NCBI GenBank assembly: GCA_035621235.1
Contig: CP141731.1
Span: 1,054,001 to 1,118,000 of the forward strand
Source: Actinomycetaceae bacterium MB13-C1-2
GTDB taxonomy: Bacteria; Actinomycetota; Actinomycetes; Actinomycetales; Actinomycetaceae
DNA: 64,000 nucleotides
Direction: 5' to 3'
Shown here: positions 1-9,093 of the stretch, one piece after another
Numbering within the stretch: the first letter of the stretch is position 1
Layout of the letters: every line of letters begins with the position of its first letter
Notes under the pieces: model-generated
Seen by the model: only the letters and a program-made list of their open reading frames with translations
Databases searched by the model: none
What the model was told of the DNA's origin: nothing
Program-made: the position numbers and the translations under genes

Positions 1-188
1 AAGTTGCAGAACTCACCGTCTTTAGACCAGTCGATGGGCTCTGGGTCAGGCAGGGCCGAAGGCAGTGGTCTGTTGCCCCTTCCGGGCACAGTCCACACTT
101 CCGTGCCCGAAAGCATGTTTGTCTGTTTCACCGTGCCGTCCGCCAGTCGCAGGATCGGTTCATTACTATACGGTGACGCCACAGTCAT
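1..188 (-). CDS. DUF4921 (GalT-like) family protein, N-terminal part, cut by the window edge
   Basis: Read on the minus strand from an ATG at 188, 62 codons stay open to the left window edge. Residues 27-41 read SGTEVWTVPGRGNRP, a stretch I recognise as typical of the N-terminus of actinobacterial DUF4921 proteins, which resemble galactose-1-phosphate uridylyltransferases; their reaction is not settled. The body of the protein lies outside the window, so the catalytic histidines cannot be checked. The ribosome binding site before the ATG is weak, so the exact start is uncertain. The family call rests on memory of one short motif. Confidence 0.6.
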   Translation of the reverse strand, partial: MTVASPYSNEPILRLADGTVKQTNMLSGTEVWTVPGRGNRPLPSALPDPEPIDWSKDGEFCN

Positions 189-255
189 GGTTCCAGCCTA
201 CCCAGGATTACGACCTAGGTTCACCCCCACTCGAAGGAATTTAGATTAGTTGGGG

Positions 256-678
256 CTAAGCCCACTCTCCGTCCTCGGAAAGCCATCCTTCTGCCTGAGT
301 TGACAGAGACTCCATTAGTGCGAGGGCCTCTTCCGCTCTGCTTGAGGGAACAAAGAAGTGGTCGTGGTACACACCGGCAATCACGTTACAAGGAATTCCC
401 CTTGACGCGATGGTCGAGGTGATAGTTGCCGTGATACCCACTGAGTGCAGAGAGGTCTGTGCACCGGGAGTGATAAGAGTGAATAGTTCACTGGTGTCGA
501 AACCGGCAGCGACCGCGTCAGACTCTGGGATCACCAGAGTAGTTCCTTCGGGTTCGCGAATGGTTGCGAATGGTTGGACTCCACCCGGGATCTCAGGGGA
601 GGAGGCGAATATGAAGCGTCCTTGGATCTGTGGATCAAGGGTCGCGAGTGCTTCGTCAAGGTTGTCCATTGAGCTCAT
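256..678 (-). CDS. ACT domain-containing protein (COG3602 type)
   Basis: A 140-residue cytosolic protein with no signal peptide. The C-terminal half contains GVYHDHFFVPSSRAEEAL, the hallmark of the tandem ACT_3/ACT_7 (DUF2241-like) proteins, which fold like the small-molecule-sensing ACT domains of amino-acid enzymes. The length is normal for the family. A ligand is not known; an amino-acid-binding role is inferred from the fold. The start at 678 is supported by CAGGGA upstream. It stands alone between two genes of the same strand and is separated from the deacetylase gene upstream of it by a hairpin, so it is probably its own transcript. Confidence 0.8.
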   Translation of the reverse strand: MSSMDNLDEALATLDPQIQGRFIFASSPEIPGGVQPFATIREPEGTTLVIPESDAVAAGFDTSELFTLITPGAQTSLHSVGITATITSTIASRGIPCNVIAGVYHDHFFVPSSRAEEALALMESLSTQAEGWLSEDGEWA

Positions 679-699
679 AGTTCCCTGAGTCTAGACCCG

Positions 700-727
700 T
701 GAGACACAGCTATAGAAGTGTGTCTCA
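700..727. terminator. Perfect 9-bp hairpin between deacetylase and ACT genes
   Basis: TGAGACACA (700-708) and TGTGTCTCA (719-727) are perfectly complementary around a 10-base loop. It lies just downstream of the minus-strand deacetylase gene that ends at 741. No clear T-tract follows on the minus strand, so it may be a weak terminator or a 3'-end stabilising hairpin. Confidence 0.55.
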
Positions 728-740
728 GTGGAGGGATTGG

Positions 741-2381
741 CTATTGAGTTTCGCCTACCTGACGGGCATCGCGGACCATCTGTGCGTCCCAGAAATACTT
801 GCCCTGAGCAGGCGGATTACCAGTGAACAACTGATCTATTGTAACCAGCGTATATCCGCGCATTAGTAGGCCATCCACTATGGCTCCAGCGCCCGCGACG
901 GTGTCGGGGTGGATGTCGTGCATCAAAATGATGCCGTCCGGTTCCGCACCGTCAAGGGCCCGCTGGACAACTACATCCGTACCCGGATGCTGCCAGTCGT
1001 TTGTGTCTACGCTCCAGAGGATCGTCGGATACGGGTAGGCCATCCGAGTACGTTCGTCCATGTCGCCGTAAGGCGGACGCAGATACTTCACCGGCTGTCC
1101 GGCCGCCTCTTCAATGACCTTGGAAGTGTCTCCCCACTCGGCCTGGATACTCGCGTCGTCAAGGGTGGTGAACGCGGAGTGGCTCCATGAGTGGTTGGCG
1201 AGTTCGTGTCCCTCGGCAACCGCGCGCTGCAGCACTTGCTCATTGCCGGGAACATTGGTTCCCAGAATAAAGAAAGTAGTTGCCGCATAGGGTCGAGATG
1301 AGTAAGCATCGAGTACGACAGGCGTTGACTCGGCCGATGGCCCGTCATCGTAAGTAACGGCAACACAGGGAACCAGATCACAGTCGACGTACTCGTTGCC
1401 GGATGCCACCGCTCCCGGTCCGCTCCAGGGCAAAGACGACGCCTTGGCCGCTGAGATGGTAGCCCCTAGAGGTGTTAGTAGTTCTTCCGCACGCGCGGCA
1501 GGAATCACAAGCGTTTCCGCTTTGGGTTGATACTTCTGGTCTCCCGCAGCAATGACTGAAGTAAACGCTCCATCAACTGTTACTACTGTGTCTCCCTGGT
1601 CGTTGAATCCAACGTTATAGAGGGAAATCTTCAGGTCGGAAATGGTTTCAGACGAAGGGGGAAGAACCTGGTCTCCGCTCATCGGTTGGTCCAGCTTGAG
1701 GTTTTCATACAGGGCGTCAAGCAAGACCGGCAGCGCTGATTCCTGGATGATATCGCGACCCCGAGCGGTCTCCCCGGTGGCAGTATCGGTGTACAGCACC
1801 TCGACCCAGTCCGAGACGACTTCGGTCGAATTGCCGCGGACGATCCGTAGACGTTCGCCGAAAGTTGTCCCGGATGCGAGTACGGCCTCGCACGTGATCG
1901 TCTGCTGAACCTGACCATCTGCGTAGAGTGACAGGTCGGGATTATCTAGGATCTCTCGGGCGCTGAGCGAGGTGGATCCCGAAACACATCCGCGGTTCAA
2001 GAGCGTCTCAGATGGTTCCTGAGCTTCGGGAACGTAGGTCATCTCGCGGGTTTGAGCCTGCGAGGAGAGGTAGTCAGAAACTAGTGATGCCAGAACGGGA
2101 TTAAAAGCTTGGTCACCGGGAAGATACGACCATCGAGCCTCACTCCCGGTAGACGAAAGGATCCGTTGTCCGGTAAGACCTTCAACCTGTACGTCAGTGG
2201 GGTACGCAAAAGGCTCTCCAAGAATGATCTTTGGAGGCTCCGGTGTCGGATTCAGAACCGACCCACCGCCGAGCACCGCAGATCCACTGTTCGAGGAGCA
2301 TCCTACAAGGGTCAACGCGGTGATCAGCCCGATTGCGGAGCCGACAACCAACGGCCTGCTCTTTCCAGGGAACTCTTTCAT
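741..2381 (-). CDS. Lipoprotein polysaccharide deacetylase (NodB domain, CE4)
   Basis: 546 residues. The signal sequence ends in the lipobox LVGC with the lipidated cysteine at C28. Residues about 130-300 form an N-terminal domain of unclear family. From 338 a NodB domain carries the CE4 motifs in order: TYDDGPS (343-349, catalytic and metal aspartates), HSWSH (397-401, metal histidines), RPPYGD (435-440), DTNDW (459-463) and LMHD (486-489). All key residues are present, so an active, metal-dependent deacetylase anchored outside the membrane is expected. Peptidoglycan N-acetylglucosamine (PgdA-like, lysozyme resistance) is the likeliest substrate, but a capsular or teichoic glycan is possible. 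AGAGG precedes the ATG. The upstream region holds a palindromic operator-like cluster. Confidence 0.9.
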   Translation of the reverse strand: MKEFPGKSRPLVVGSAIGLITALTLVGCSSNSGSAVLGGGSVLNPTPEPPKIILGEPFAYPTDVQVEGLTGQRILSSTGSEARWSYLPGDQAFNPVLASLVSDYLSSQAQTREMTYVPEAQEPSETLLNRGCVSGSTSLSAREILDNPDLSLYADGQVQQTITCEAVLASGTTFGERLRIVRGNSTEVVSDWVEVLYTDTATGETARGRDIIQESALPVLLDALYENLKLDQPMSGDQVLPPSSETISDLKISLYNVGFNDQGDTVVTVDGAFTSVIAAGDQKYQPKAETLVIPAARAEELLTPLGATISAAKASSLPWSGPGAVASGNEYVDCDLVPCVAVTYDDGPSAESTPVVLDAYSSRPYAATTFFILGTNVPGNEQVLQRAVAEGHELANHSWSHSAFTTLDDASIQAEWGDTSKVIEEAAGQPVKYLRPPYGDMDERTRMAYPYPTILWSVDTNDWQHPGTDVVVQRALDGAEPDGIILMHDIHPDTVAGAGAIVDGLLMRGYTLVTIDQLFTGNPPAQGKYFWDAQMVRDARQVGETQ

Positions 2382-2445
2382 CTGTTGCCTCTACTAACTC
2401 CTTGTCCAGCGATGTTATCGACGCGATGCTTGGGTCTATGCCTCG

Positions 2446-2465
2446 GTTAGTCTAACGGGCGTTAG
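2446..2465. promoter_or_regulatory. Operator-like cluster of GTTAG/CTAAC half-sites
   Basis: GTTAG-T-CTAAC (2446-2456) is a perfect 11-base palindrome, and its second half also pairs with the next half-site as CTAAC-GGGC-GTTAG (2452-2465). This gives three alternating half-sites about 65 bp upstream of the deacetylase start. Read on the minus strand, a possible -10 box TAGACT falls inside the cluster. The arrangement suits a dimeric repressor such as a TetR protein; no such gene is in the window. Confidence 0.4.
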
Positions 2466-2520
2466 CTATCGCGAGACGGCAAGACCCATACACGAAGAGT
2501 ATCTGTTACTGGAGATACAT

Positions 2521-3384
2521 CTAGTGTTCAGGTGGTTTGAAGTCTCCGATTCGCTCCATTCGATCGGGATGTCTGCCGGTTCGACCGGTCTCTCCTTGAT
2601 TCAGATCATTGATCGACCGCATGTCAGATTCGCTCAGATGGAAGTCAAACACATTCATGTTTGCCCTCTGTCGCGCGGCAGTTGAGGCTTTGGGAAACAG
2701 GACGTCTCCGCGTTGTAGACCCCAGCGAATCGCCACCTGAGCCGCCGACTTTCCGTACTTCTTCCCAATGTTCTCCAGAGTTGGATTGGTGGCGGCGCCC
2801 CCTCGACCTAGCGGGGCCCAAGCTTCGGTGATTATGCCGTTGTTCCTGTCATAGCGGTGCAACTCATCGTTCGGAAAGAATGGGTGCGACTCAATCTGAT
2901 TGACCATTGGTCGGATCTGCGCGCTGCGGCGAATCTGGTCGATATGGTGCTCAAGGAAGTTGGACACCCCGATGGCGCGGGCTAAACCCTGGTCGTAGAA
3001 CTCTTCTAGCACCGCCCACGTTGCGCCAAGATCGCCACCGTATAGCATCGGCATCGGATAGTGAATCAGGAACAGGTCAACGTAGTCGGTTCTCAAGTCA
3101 TTCAGTGACTGCTCGAAGGTGCGTCGAGCTACGTCGGGCTCATGGTTGGGGTTGTCTAGTTTCGAGGTGAGGAAGAAGGAAGACCTGTCGATCCCGGAGT
3201 TTGTCCACGCTTCGCCCACCTCCGTTTCGTTTCCGTACATCTGAGCCGTGTCGATATGTCTGTATCCGACTTCAATTGCAGTGCTCAGAATTTCCAGAGT
3301 GTTCTCGGTGACCTTGTAGGTTCCGAATCCAAGCTGGGGGATTTGCACCCCATTTATTAGGACCAGGTTCGGGATAGCGACCAC
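2521..3384 (-). CDS. Aldo/keto reductase (2,5-diketogluconate reductase-like)
   Basis: 287 residues, a full-length NADPH-dependent aldo/keto reductase barrel. The catalytic tetrad is visible: D45 and Y50 (GYRHIDTAQMYGNE), K75 (LTSKLD) and H108 (LFLIHYP). The substrate cannot be read from sequence; relatives reduce 2,5-diketogluconate, methylglyoxal and other small carbonyls. The GTG start at 3384 has AAGGAG five bases upstream, and that Shine-Dalgarno overlaps the last codons of the preceding ABC gene, whose stop is 2 bp away. The gene is therefore translated with the ABC exporter pair and probably shares its transcript, perhaps for detoxification. Confidence 0.88.
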   Translation of the reverse strand: MVAIPNLVLINGVQIPQLGFGTYKVTENTLEILSTAIEVGYRHIDTAQMYGNETEVGEAWTNSGIDRSSFFLTSKLDNPNHEPDVARRTFEQSLNDLRTDYVDLFLIHYPMPMLYGGDLGATWAVLEEFYDQGLARAIGVSNFLEHHIDQIRRSAQIRPMVNQIESHPFFPNDELHRYDRNNGIITEAWAPLGRGGAATNPTLENIGKKYGKSAAQVAIRWGLQRGDVLFPKASTAARQRANMNVFDFHLSESDMRSINDLNQGETGRTGRHPDRMERIGDFKPPEH

Positions 3385-3386
3385 GT

Positions 3387-5300
3387 TTACTCCTTCTCGG
3401 GGCCGGCGAACTGTGCTCGGTACAGACGCGTGTATGCGCCGTCCACCTTCAACAAATCGCTGTGGGTCCCCTGCTCTACAACGTTTCCGTCTTCCATGAC
3501 CAGAATGAGGTCTGCGCCCTGAATAGTCGAGAGGCGGTGGGCAATTACGAACGCGGTCCGCCCCTGTCGTAACTTGTCCATCGCTCGTTGTACCAACACT
3601 TCTGTGCGAGTATCCACCGATGAGGTGGCCTCGTCCAGAATGAGCATCTCGGGATCGGCGATAAACGCCCTCGCGATAGTTAGTAGTTGCCGTTCGCCAA
3701 CGGAAAGAGTGTCTCCATCGTCAGAAATTACGGTCTCGTATCCGTCGGGAAGCTGACGAACAAGGCGGTCTACCGAAGTCGCCCGAGCCGCCTCTCGGAC
3801 CATCTCGGGAGTGGCGTCACGTCTCCCAAAAGCAATGTTTTCTTCGATAGTTCCATCAAACAGCCAGGTGTCTTGCAGCACCATTCCGATTCGCGAACGC
3901 AGCATCTCCTTGTTGATGTCGCGGATATCGATACCGTCTATCAGGATTCGGCCACGATCCACTTCGTAGAAGCGCTCAAGCAGATTCACCAGGGTTGTTT
4001 TACCCGCCCCGGTCGGTCCGATAATCGCCACCATCTGCCCCGGCTTCACATCAACACTGAGACCCTTGATAACGGGTGTTCCCTGGGCATAGCCAAACTC
4101 AACATCCTCGAACTGAACGTGTCCCCGCCCCACGGGAACTTGGGTGCCCAGGTCGGGCCTCATCTCCTCGGCATCTAGGAACTCAAAGACGCGCTCCGCC
4201 GAGGCTAGCCCCGACTGCAATAAGTTCGCCATCTGCGCCAACTGGCCAACCGGGCCGGAGATCTGCCTGGAATACTGAATGAACGCCTGGACTTCACCGA
4301 GTGTCAGCCCGCCTCCGGTGACCAGGATGGCACCGCCGACGGCAACTACCACGTAAGAGAGATTCGAAACGAATCCCATTAGAGGGTTTACCAAGGACGA
4401 AATGAACTGCGCGCTGAATGATGCTTTGCGAAGCTTATGGTTCTCTGTGCGGAACGCACTATCGTAGCGGTCCTGGAGATTGTAGAGAACGACCACATCG
4501 TGACCGGTGATCGTTTCCTCGACGAGTCCGCTGACTTCACCGGTGGCCTTCCACTGATTGCGGAAGTGCGGCTGGGCACGCTTCATCAGGATGGCCGACA
4601 GCAGCGCCCCGATTGGAATCACTACCAGTGCAAGCAGAGTCAGCTGCCAGGACATCAGCGTCATCATTACCGTGATCCCAATGATGGTGAAGATAGAGGA
4701 GAGGAACTGTGTCAACGTCTGTTGAAGTGTCTGAGTGACGTTGTCGACGTCATTGGTCACCCTGGAAAGAATGTCTCCACGTGAGTGCGTGTCCAGATAG
4801 GACAGGGGGAGTTTGCCGACCTTGTTCTGGATGTCCTGCCGTAGCTTCCAGCCGAGGTTCTGCACCACGAGGCGTGCGAGTTGACCGGCTAGCCAAGACA
4901 AAAAAGCGCCGAAGACGTATATTCCCAAAATCAGCAGCAGGATCCGACCAAGACTGCCAAAATCGATCCCCTCACCCGGGACCAGATTCATTGCCTCGAC
5001 CATGTTTGCCTGGTCGTTATCGCCCTTGGCACGTAGCGCTTCGATCACCTGTTGCTTCGAGGAGCCAGCGGGCAGCTGCTTTCCGATGGCACCAGCCACA
5101 ATGAGGTTGGTTGCCTGACCGAGGATTCGTGGGCCGGCTACGGACAGGACAACTGAGAGAACCGAGGCAAGCGAGACACCCAGAACTAGCCACTTGTAGC
5201 CCGCTACCAGGCCCAAAACACGCGATAGCGTGCCTCTAAAATCCTTAGCTTTTGCGCCGCCCGATCCGCGTCCGCGGCCTCGACCGTGAGGTCCACTCAT
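3387..5300 (-). CDS. ABC exporter subunit with the consensus catalytic site residues (heterodimer partner B)
   Basis: 637 residues: an N-terminal cytosolic basic stretch, six membrane segments with a long extracytoplasmic insert between the first two (about residues 68-116), then an ATPase domain. Walker A is GPTGAGKTT (428-436), the signature is LSVGE (532-536, a variant of LSGGQ), Walker B is LILDE with the catalytic glutamate E557, and the switch histidine is H588. This subunit supplies a complete Walker B/H-loop set, while its partner does not. Heterodimeric exporters of this type (LmrCD, BmrCD, TM287/288) expel drugs or lipids. It overlaps the partner gene by 4 bases (ATGA) and ends 2 bases before the aldo/keto reductase start. 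Confidence 0.92.
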   Translation of the reverse strand: MSGPHGRGRGRGSGGAKAKDFRGTLSRVLGLVAGYKWLVLGVSLASVLSVVLSVAGPRILGQATNLIVAGAIGKQLPAGSSKQQVIEALRAKGDNDQANMVEAMNLVPGEGIDFGSLGRILLLILGIYVFGAFLSWLAGQLARLVVQNLGWKLRQDIQNKVGKLPLSYLDTHSRGDILSRVTNDVDNVTQTLQQTLTQFLSSIFTIIGITVMMTLMSWQLTLLALVVIPIGALLSAILMKRAQPHFRNQWKATGEVSGLVEETITGHDVVVLYNLQDRYDSAFRTENHKLRKASFSAQFISSLVNPLMGFVSNLSYVVVAVGGAILVTGGGLTLGEVQAFIQYSRQISGPVGQLAQMANLLQSGLASAERVFEFLDAEEMRPDLGTQVPVGRGHVQFEDVEFGYAQGTPVIKGLSVDVKPGQMVAIIGPTGAGKTTLVNLLERFYEVDRGRILIDGIDIRDINKEMLRSRIGMVLQDTWLFDGTIEENIAFGRRDATPEMVREAARATSVDRLVRQLPDGYETVISDDGDTLSVGERQLLTIARAFIADPEMLILDEATSSVDTRTEVLVQRAMDKLRQGRTAFVIAHRLSTIQGADLILVMEDGNVVEQGTHSDLLKVDGAYTRLYRAQFAGPEKE

Positions 5301-7042
5301 GCCGCCTCCTCCCGCGATTCCTGAGAGTCCACAATCTGTTGGTACGTTGGACAGGTTCGCAACAGTTCGCTGTGGGTGCCCTGCCCGACGACATGTCCGT
5401 CTTCAAGAACCAGAATTCGGTCGGCGTGGCGGATTGTCGCCACTCGCTGGCCGACGATCAGGACTGCCGCTTCGCCGACATATTCGCGTAGAGAGTTGCG
5501 GATTTGCGCGTCGGTCGCATAGTCCAAAGCGCTAAATGAGTCGTCAAAGATGTAGAGGTCAGCTTTTCGGTAGAGAGCCCTTGCCATTGTTAGACGTTGG
5601 CGCTGGCCTCCCGAAAAGTTCTTCCCCCCGGCCTCAACGGAATGGTCCAGACCCCCATCAAGGTTCGCGACGAACTCAGTTGAGGCCGAGCCCTTAAGGC
5701 TTCGAGTCACCCGGGCAAGTTGCTGTTCGTCCGGATTCTCGACACCGGAAACGGTTGAGGCTACGGTCCCACTGAATAGGTATGAGGTTTGCGGAACGAA
5801 ACCGATGCGCTCACGAAGTTCAAGCGGATCGATTTGACGAACGTCTATTCCGTCCGCCAGTACGGTGCCGGAACTGGGGTCCATGAGGCGGGGGAACAGG
5901 TTGGCCAGAGTTGACTTCCCCGATCCAGTCGCTCCTATCACCGCCGTTGTAGTGCCTGGCCTTAGAACTACATCGACATTCTGTAGAACAGGCTCTTCGG
6001 CTCCGGGATACTGCACCGTGGCGTGTGCCAGTGAGAACGTTAGGGGCGTGTCCGGGAGAGAAACTCGCTTGTCTTCTTGCGCCGGAACGACGGAAGAATC
6101 GGTCTCAAGAACGTCGTTAATTCGCCGAGCGGTCACCGTTGCCCGCGGCAACATGAAGAACATCATGGCTGCCATCATGACCGCATTGAAGATGATGAAC
6201 AGATAGGAAATGTAGGCGAAAAGAGTTCCGACTTCCATTTGTCCGGTGTCAATTAGTTGGCCGCCAAACCAGAGAACGGCAACTGAACCCGCCGACGCGA
6301 CTAGCTGTAGAAGAGGGAAGAGCACCGCAAATACCGCACCGACCCGGAGAGCAACGTGTTTCAGAGCTGTATTTGCGCTGGTGTACCGTCCTTCAAACTC
6401 GTCTTCTCGGTTGAATGCCCGAATGACTCGAATTCCCGTTAGCTCTTCGCGCAAGACCGTATTCATTCGATCGAGGCGCTCTTGTTGAGAGAGGAAAAGG
6501 GGATTCAATATACGGAAAGCAATTACGACAATAATGGCGGTGAGAGGGACGACAACGGCAAGAACCCAGGCCAGTTTCATGTTGAGCCTAAGGGCCATTA
6601 CGACGCCGCCAACGCCCATGATCGGTGCCGTGATCATGAAGTTGAAGATCATCAGAACCACCATCTGGATCTGCTGAACATCGTTCGTTGCTCGGGTGAT
6701 TAGCGTGGGCGCCCCGAAATCATGAACCTCTCTCGCCGAGAGTTCTTGAACATGATCGAAAACCCGGCCTCGCAGATAGGCGCCGAGGCCCATCGCGATT
6801 CGTGCGGCGTAGTAGACGGCGAAACCTGCAGCCAGTCCCTGTAGCGCCGAGATTGCCAGCATCACCCCGCCCAGACGCCATACGGTGGCCACATCGCCGA
6901 CCATCACTCCGTTGTTGATGATCTCCGCATTCATATCCGGTAGAGCAAGGGCGCTCACCGTTGCGACTAACTGGAGCAGGACGATCAGAACTACGGCACC
7001 CCAGTGCCGTCGAAGGTAGGGTGATGAGACTTTCCAGATCAT
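5297..7042 (-). CDS. ABC exporter subunit with degenerate catalytic residues (heterodimer partner A)
   Basis: 581 residues: six membrane segments (about 15-300) followed by an ATPase domain. Walker A is GATGSGKST (370-378) and the signature FSGGQ (476-480) is canonical. Walker B reads YIFDD, with D501 where the catalytic glutamate is expected, and the H-loop histidine is replaced by Q532 (VGQRVATI). This is the pattern of the non-hydrolysing site in heterodimeric exporters, and it complements the 637-residue neighbour, with which it overlaps by 4 bases. It is the first gene of the three-gene unit; AAGGAGA lies 6 bases before its ATG. The substrate is unknown. Confidence 0.92.
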   Translation of the reverse strand: MIWKVSSPYLRRHWGAVVLIVLLQLVATVSALALPDMNAEIINNGVMVGDVATVWRLGGVMLAISALQGLAAGFAVYYAARIAMGLGAYLRGRVFDHVQELSAREVHDFGAPTLITRATNDVQQIQMVVLMIFNFMITAPIMGVGGVVMALRLNMKLAWVLAVVVPLTAIIVVIAFRILNPLFLSQQERLDRMNTVLREELTGIRVIRAFNREDEFEGRYTSANTALKHVALRVGAVFAVLFPLLQLVASAGSVAVLWFGGQLIDTGQMEVGTLFAYISYLFIIFNAVMMAAMMFFMLPRATVTARRINDVLETDSSVVPAQEDKRVSLPDTPLTFSLAHATVQYPGAEEPVLQNVDVVLRPGTTTAVIGATGSGKSTLANLFPRLMDPSSGTVLADGIDVRQIDPLELRERIGFVPQTSYLFSGTVASTVSGVENPDEQQLARVTRSLKGSASTEFVANLDGGLDHSVEAGGKNFSGGQRQRLTMARALYRKADLYIFDDSFSALDYATDAQIRNSLREYVGEAAVLIVGQRVATIRHADRILVLEDGHVVGQGTHSELLRTCPTYQQIVDSQESREEAA

Positions 7043-7144
7043 TCGGTCTTCTCCTTACCTTGGGATTGAGGGTGTCGCGAGAAAAGGCTACGCGCACTCA
7101 CCGACATTTGCGGTCGATCAGCGCGCTCTGGCACACTCCAGACT

Positions 7145-8443
7145 CTAGGAAAGCCAGTAGACGCTCAGCGCCTTTGAAAGCAAAGGGGTATCGTTCACGT
7201 GGCTCATCTCCCGCGCTGAGTGCATCGACAGTAGGGGGATCCCAACGTCAACGGTAGTAATGCCGAGTGCAATAGAAATGGCGGGACCGATGGTCGATCC
7301 CGAGCGCATCGAACTTTCGGAAACGAAATGCTGGGACGTGAACCCGGCGCGTTCGCACACCGACTCCCACATTGCACTTCCGGGTGCGGAGGTGGCGTAG
7401 CTCTGGTCGGCATCAACCTTAAGTATTGGGCCGCGTCCCATCATTGGTCGGGTGTCGGGATCGTGCTTCGCCGGGTAAGCCGGATGAACAGAGTGCGAGG
7501 CATCGGCCGAGATAACCGAACTGCGCGCAAGCATCTGCTCAAACTGTTCTTCTCCCAGTCCCAGTGATGTGGCAATCCGGCGAAGAGAGGAACGCAATAG
7601 GGGGCCGCGAGCCCCCGTCGCGGTTGCTGAACCAACCTCTTCGTGATCAAAGATGACGAAGGCAGGAACGCGTGCGGGGTTAGCGAGCTCGCTCGTATCA
7701 AGTCCGGCAAACGCATCCAGTCCCGCAAACGTTGACGAAAGGTTGTCTTGGCGCGCCGCCGCGATGAATTGCCTCTTCGATCCGAATCGCTCTCCAGGCT
7801 GGCTTGGGTAGAGAAACAGGTCGAAGGCGGAGATCGCCTCTTGACTGTCGAGCCCCGCAGTCGTTGCAACCAAGTCTAAGATCTGCGCCTCTGGATCATC
7901 GACGGTCCAGACGGGTTGCATGTGTTGCTGGGCGTCGAGCTTCACTCCCTCGACATTGACACTGCGGTCAAGATGAGGGGCTAGCTGGCTGACCCGCGCT
8001 ATCGGCTCGGTCTGAACCAGGTGAGTGTTGCCGTCTCTATCAATGATCTGTCCGGCGAGAAGGAGTTCACGGTCTAGCCATGAGTTGAACAACGGTCCAC
8101 CATAGATCTCAACCATCAACTGGCCCCAGCCGTCGGGACTGGTCCGTTGTGGGGTCGGCTTGAGCTTAAGGCTAGGCGAATCGGAGTGGGTGCCAACGAT
8201 GGCGAAAGAGGGGGCGGTGCCACTGACGGCCTGAGATCCGGGGGTTATCCAGGCGAAGAGCGCACCCTGCTCGACGAAGAAATACTTGCCAGCTTCTTCT
8301 GGCCAAGCATCAGTACGGAAGGTTCGAATGAAGCCCGCAGACTCCAAAATCGACGCGGCAGTTTCTACCGCGTGGTATGGAGAGGGGGACTTCGAAAGAT
8401 AGTCGAGGTAGTTGGAAGCAAAGAGTTCAGTAGTGTCGCTCAT
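7145..8443 (-). CDS. M18 family aminopeptidase
   Basis: 432 residues. Motifs of the dinuclear-zinc M18 peptidases (aspartyl aminopeptidase / yeast Lap4 group) are present in order: GTHSDSPSLKLKP (first zinc histidine), the DNLSSTFAGLDAF segment, FDHEEVGS (catalytic glutamates), DASHSVHPAYPAKHDP and HSAREMSHVND near the C-terminus. It is expected to remove N-terminal, preferentially acidic, residues from peptides in the cytosol. A longer reading frame exists upstream, but the ATG at 8443 overlaps the stop of the GNAT gene by 4 bases (ATGA), which fixes the start by translational coupling. Confidence 0.92.
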   Translation of the reverse strand: MSDTTELFASNYLDYLSKSPSPYHAVETAASILESAGFIRTFRTDAWPEEAGKYFFVEQGALFAWITPGSQAVSGTAPSFAIVGTHSDSPSLKLKPTPQRTSPDGWGQLMVEIYGGPLFNSWLDRELLLAGQIIDRDGNTHLVQTEPIARVSQLAPHLDRSVNVEGVKLDAQQHMQPVWTVDDPEAQILDLVATTAGLDSQEAISAFDLFLYPSQPGERFGSKRQFIAAARQDNLSSTFAGLDAFAGLDTSELANPARVPAFVIFDHEEVGSATATGARGPLLRSSLRRIATSLGLGEEQFEQMLARSSVISADASHSVHPAYPAKHDPDTRPMMGRGPILKVDADQSYATSAPGSAMWESVCERAGFTSQHFVSESSMRSGSTIGPAISIALGITTVDVGIPLLSMHSAREMSHVNDTPLLSKALSVYWLS

Positions 8444-8871
8444 ACCTGGTAACGGTAGATGTTTGTTTCTCTCGGTTCGAATCCGCATCGCACATAGAGA
8501 CGGTTCGCTGCCTCCCGGTGGGGGCGGGACGTGAGGTCAACCGTCTTCAGCCCGATCTCACGCGCCTTGTCTAAGGCTGCCTTGACCAGTGCTTCTCCAG
8601 CCCCCTGGCCGCGTGCGGCCTGGTCCACCACGACATCCTCTACCCAGCCTCGACCACCGGTTGGGATGAAAAACGTTGCTAGGGAGAGCATTCCCGAAAT
8701 AGCGCCGTCCGTCTCGCTCCTGTAAACGAATAGGTAAACGCTGTCTTGGTCGACGAAGTCGCGTAGTTGAGATTCGGTAAGCGGCGGGGCCGATCGCGAT
8801 AGCTGAGGGATGAGGTCGTCCATGGCCTTCAGCAACTCGTCGCTAGTCTTCGTAATTAGTTCAACTGGCAT
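8440..8871 (-). CDS. GNAT family N-acetyltransferase
   Basis: 143 residues. The acetyl-CoA binding motif of GNAT enzymes is seen as VEDVVVDQAARGQGAGEALV (Q/R-x-x-G-x-G/A), followed by LTSRPHREAANRLYVRCGF, typical of strand 5 and helix 4. The acceptor substrate is not predictable. The reading frame extends to a TTG at 8895, but GAGGAGG five bases before the ATG at 8871 makes that the better start. It is coupled to the M18 aminopeptidase by an ATGA overlap, suggesting joint expression, perhaps in peptide or amino-acid turnover. Confidence 0.87.
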   Translation of the reverse strand: MPVELITKTSDELLKAMDDLIPQLSRSAPPLTESQLRDFVDQDSVYLFVYRSETDGAISGMLSLATFFIPTGGRGWVEDVVVDQAARGQGAGEALVKAALDKAREIGLKTVDLTSRPHREAANRLYVRCGFEPRETNIYRYQV

Positions 8872-8933
8872 CGGGACCTCCTCGGTCGAACTCAATGATA
8901 TCGACCCGTACTTGACCTGTCATAAACGTCCAG

Positions 8934-8962
8934 TTGACGCGGAGGTTTCGATTAGGTAACTT
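8934..8962 (+). promoter_or_regulatory. Sigma-70-type promoter of the importer operon
   Basis: TTGACG (8934-8939) and TAACTT (8957-8962) are separated by exactly 17 bases, a good match to the vegetative promoter consensus. Transcription would begin near 8969, giving a leader of about 125 bases before the binding-protein ATG at 9094. Confidence 0.55.
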
Positions 8963-9093
8963 TCTTTACGAAATATCGAAGAGGCTGTTTTTCATCGCGT
9001 ACTCTGGCGGGTGACACTCACCCAAGGAGTGCGTCAAAGAGTGCTTGGACGCTCAAATGCGCAAGACTCGTAAACCAAGGAAGGACCGAGTAA

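Noticed and set aside
8465-8495. GGTTCGAATCC resembling a tRNA T-arm
   Set aside because: It lies within the GNAT coding sequence, and no acceptor, D or anticodon arm can be built around it.
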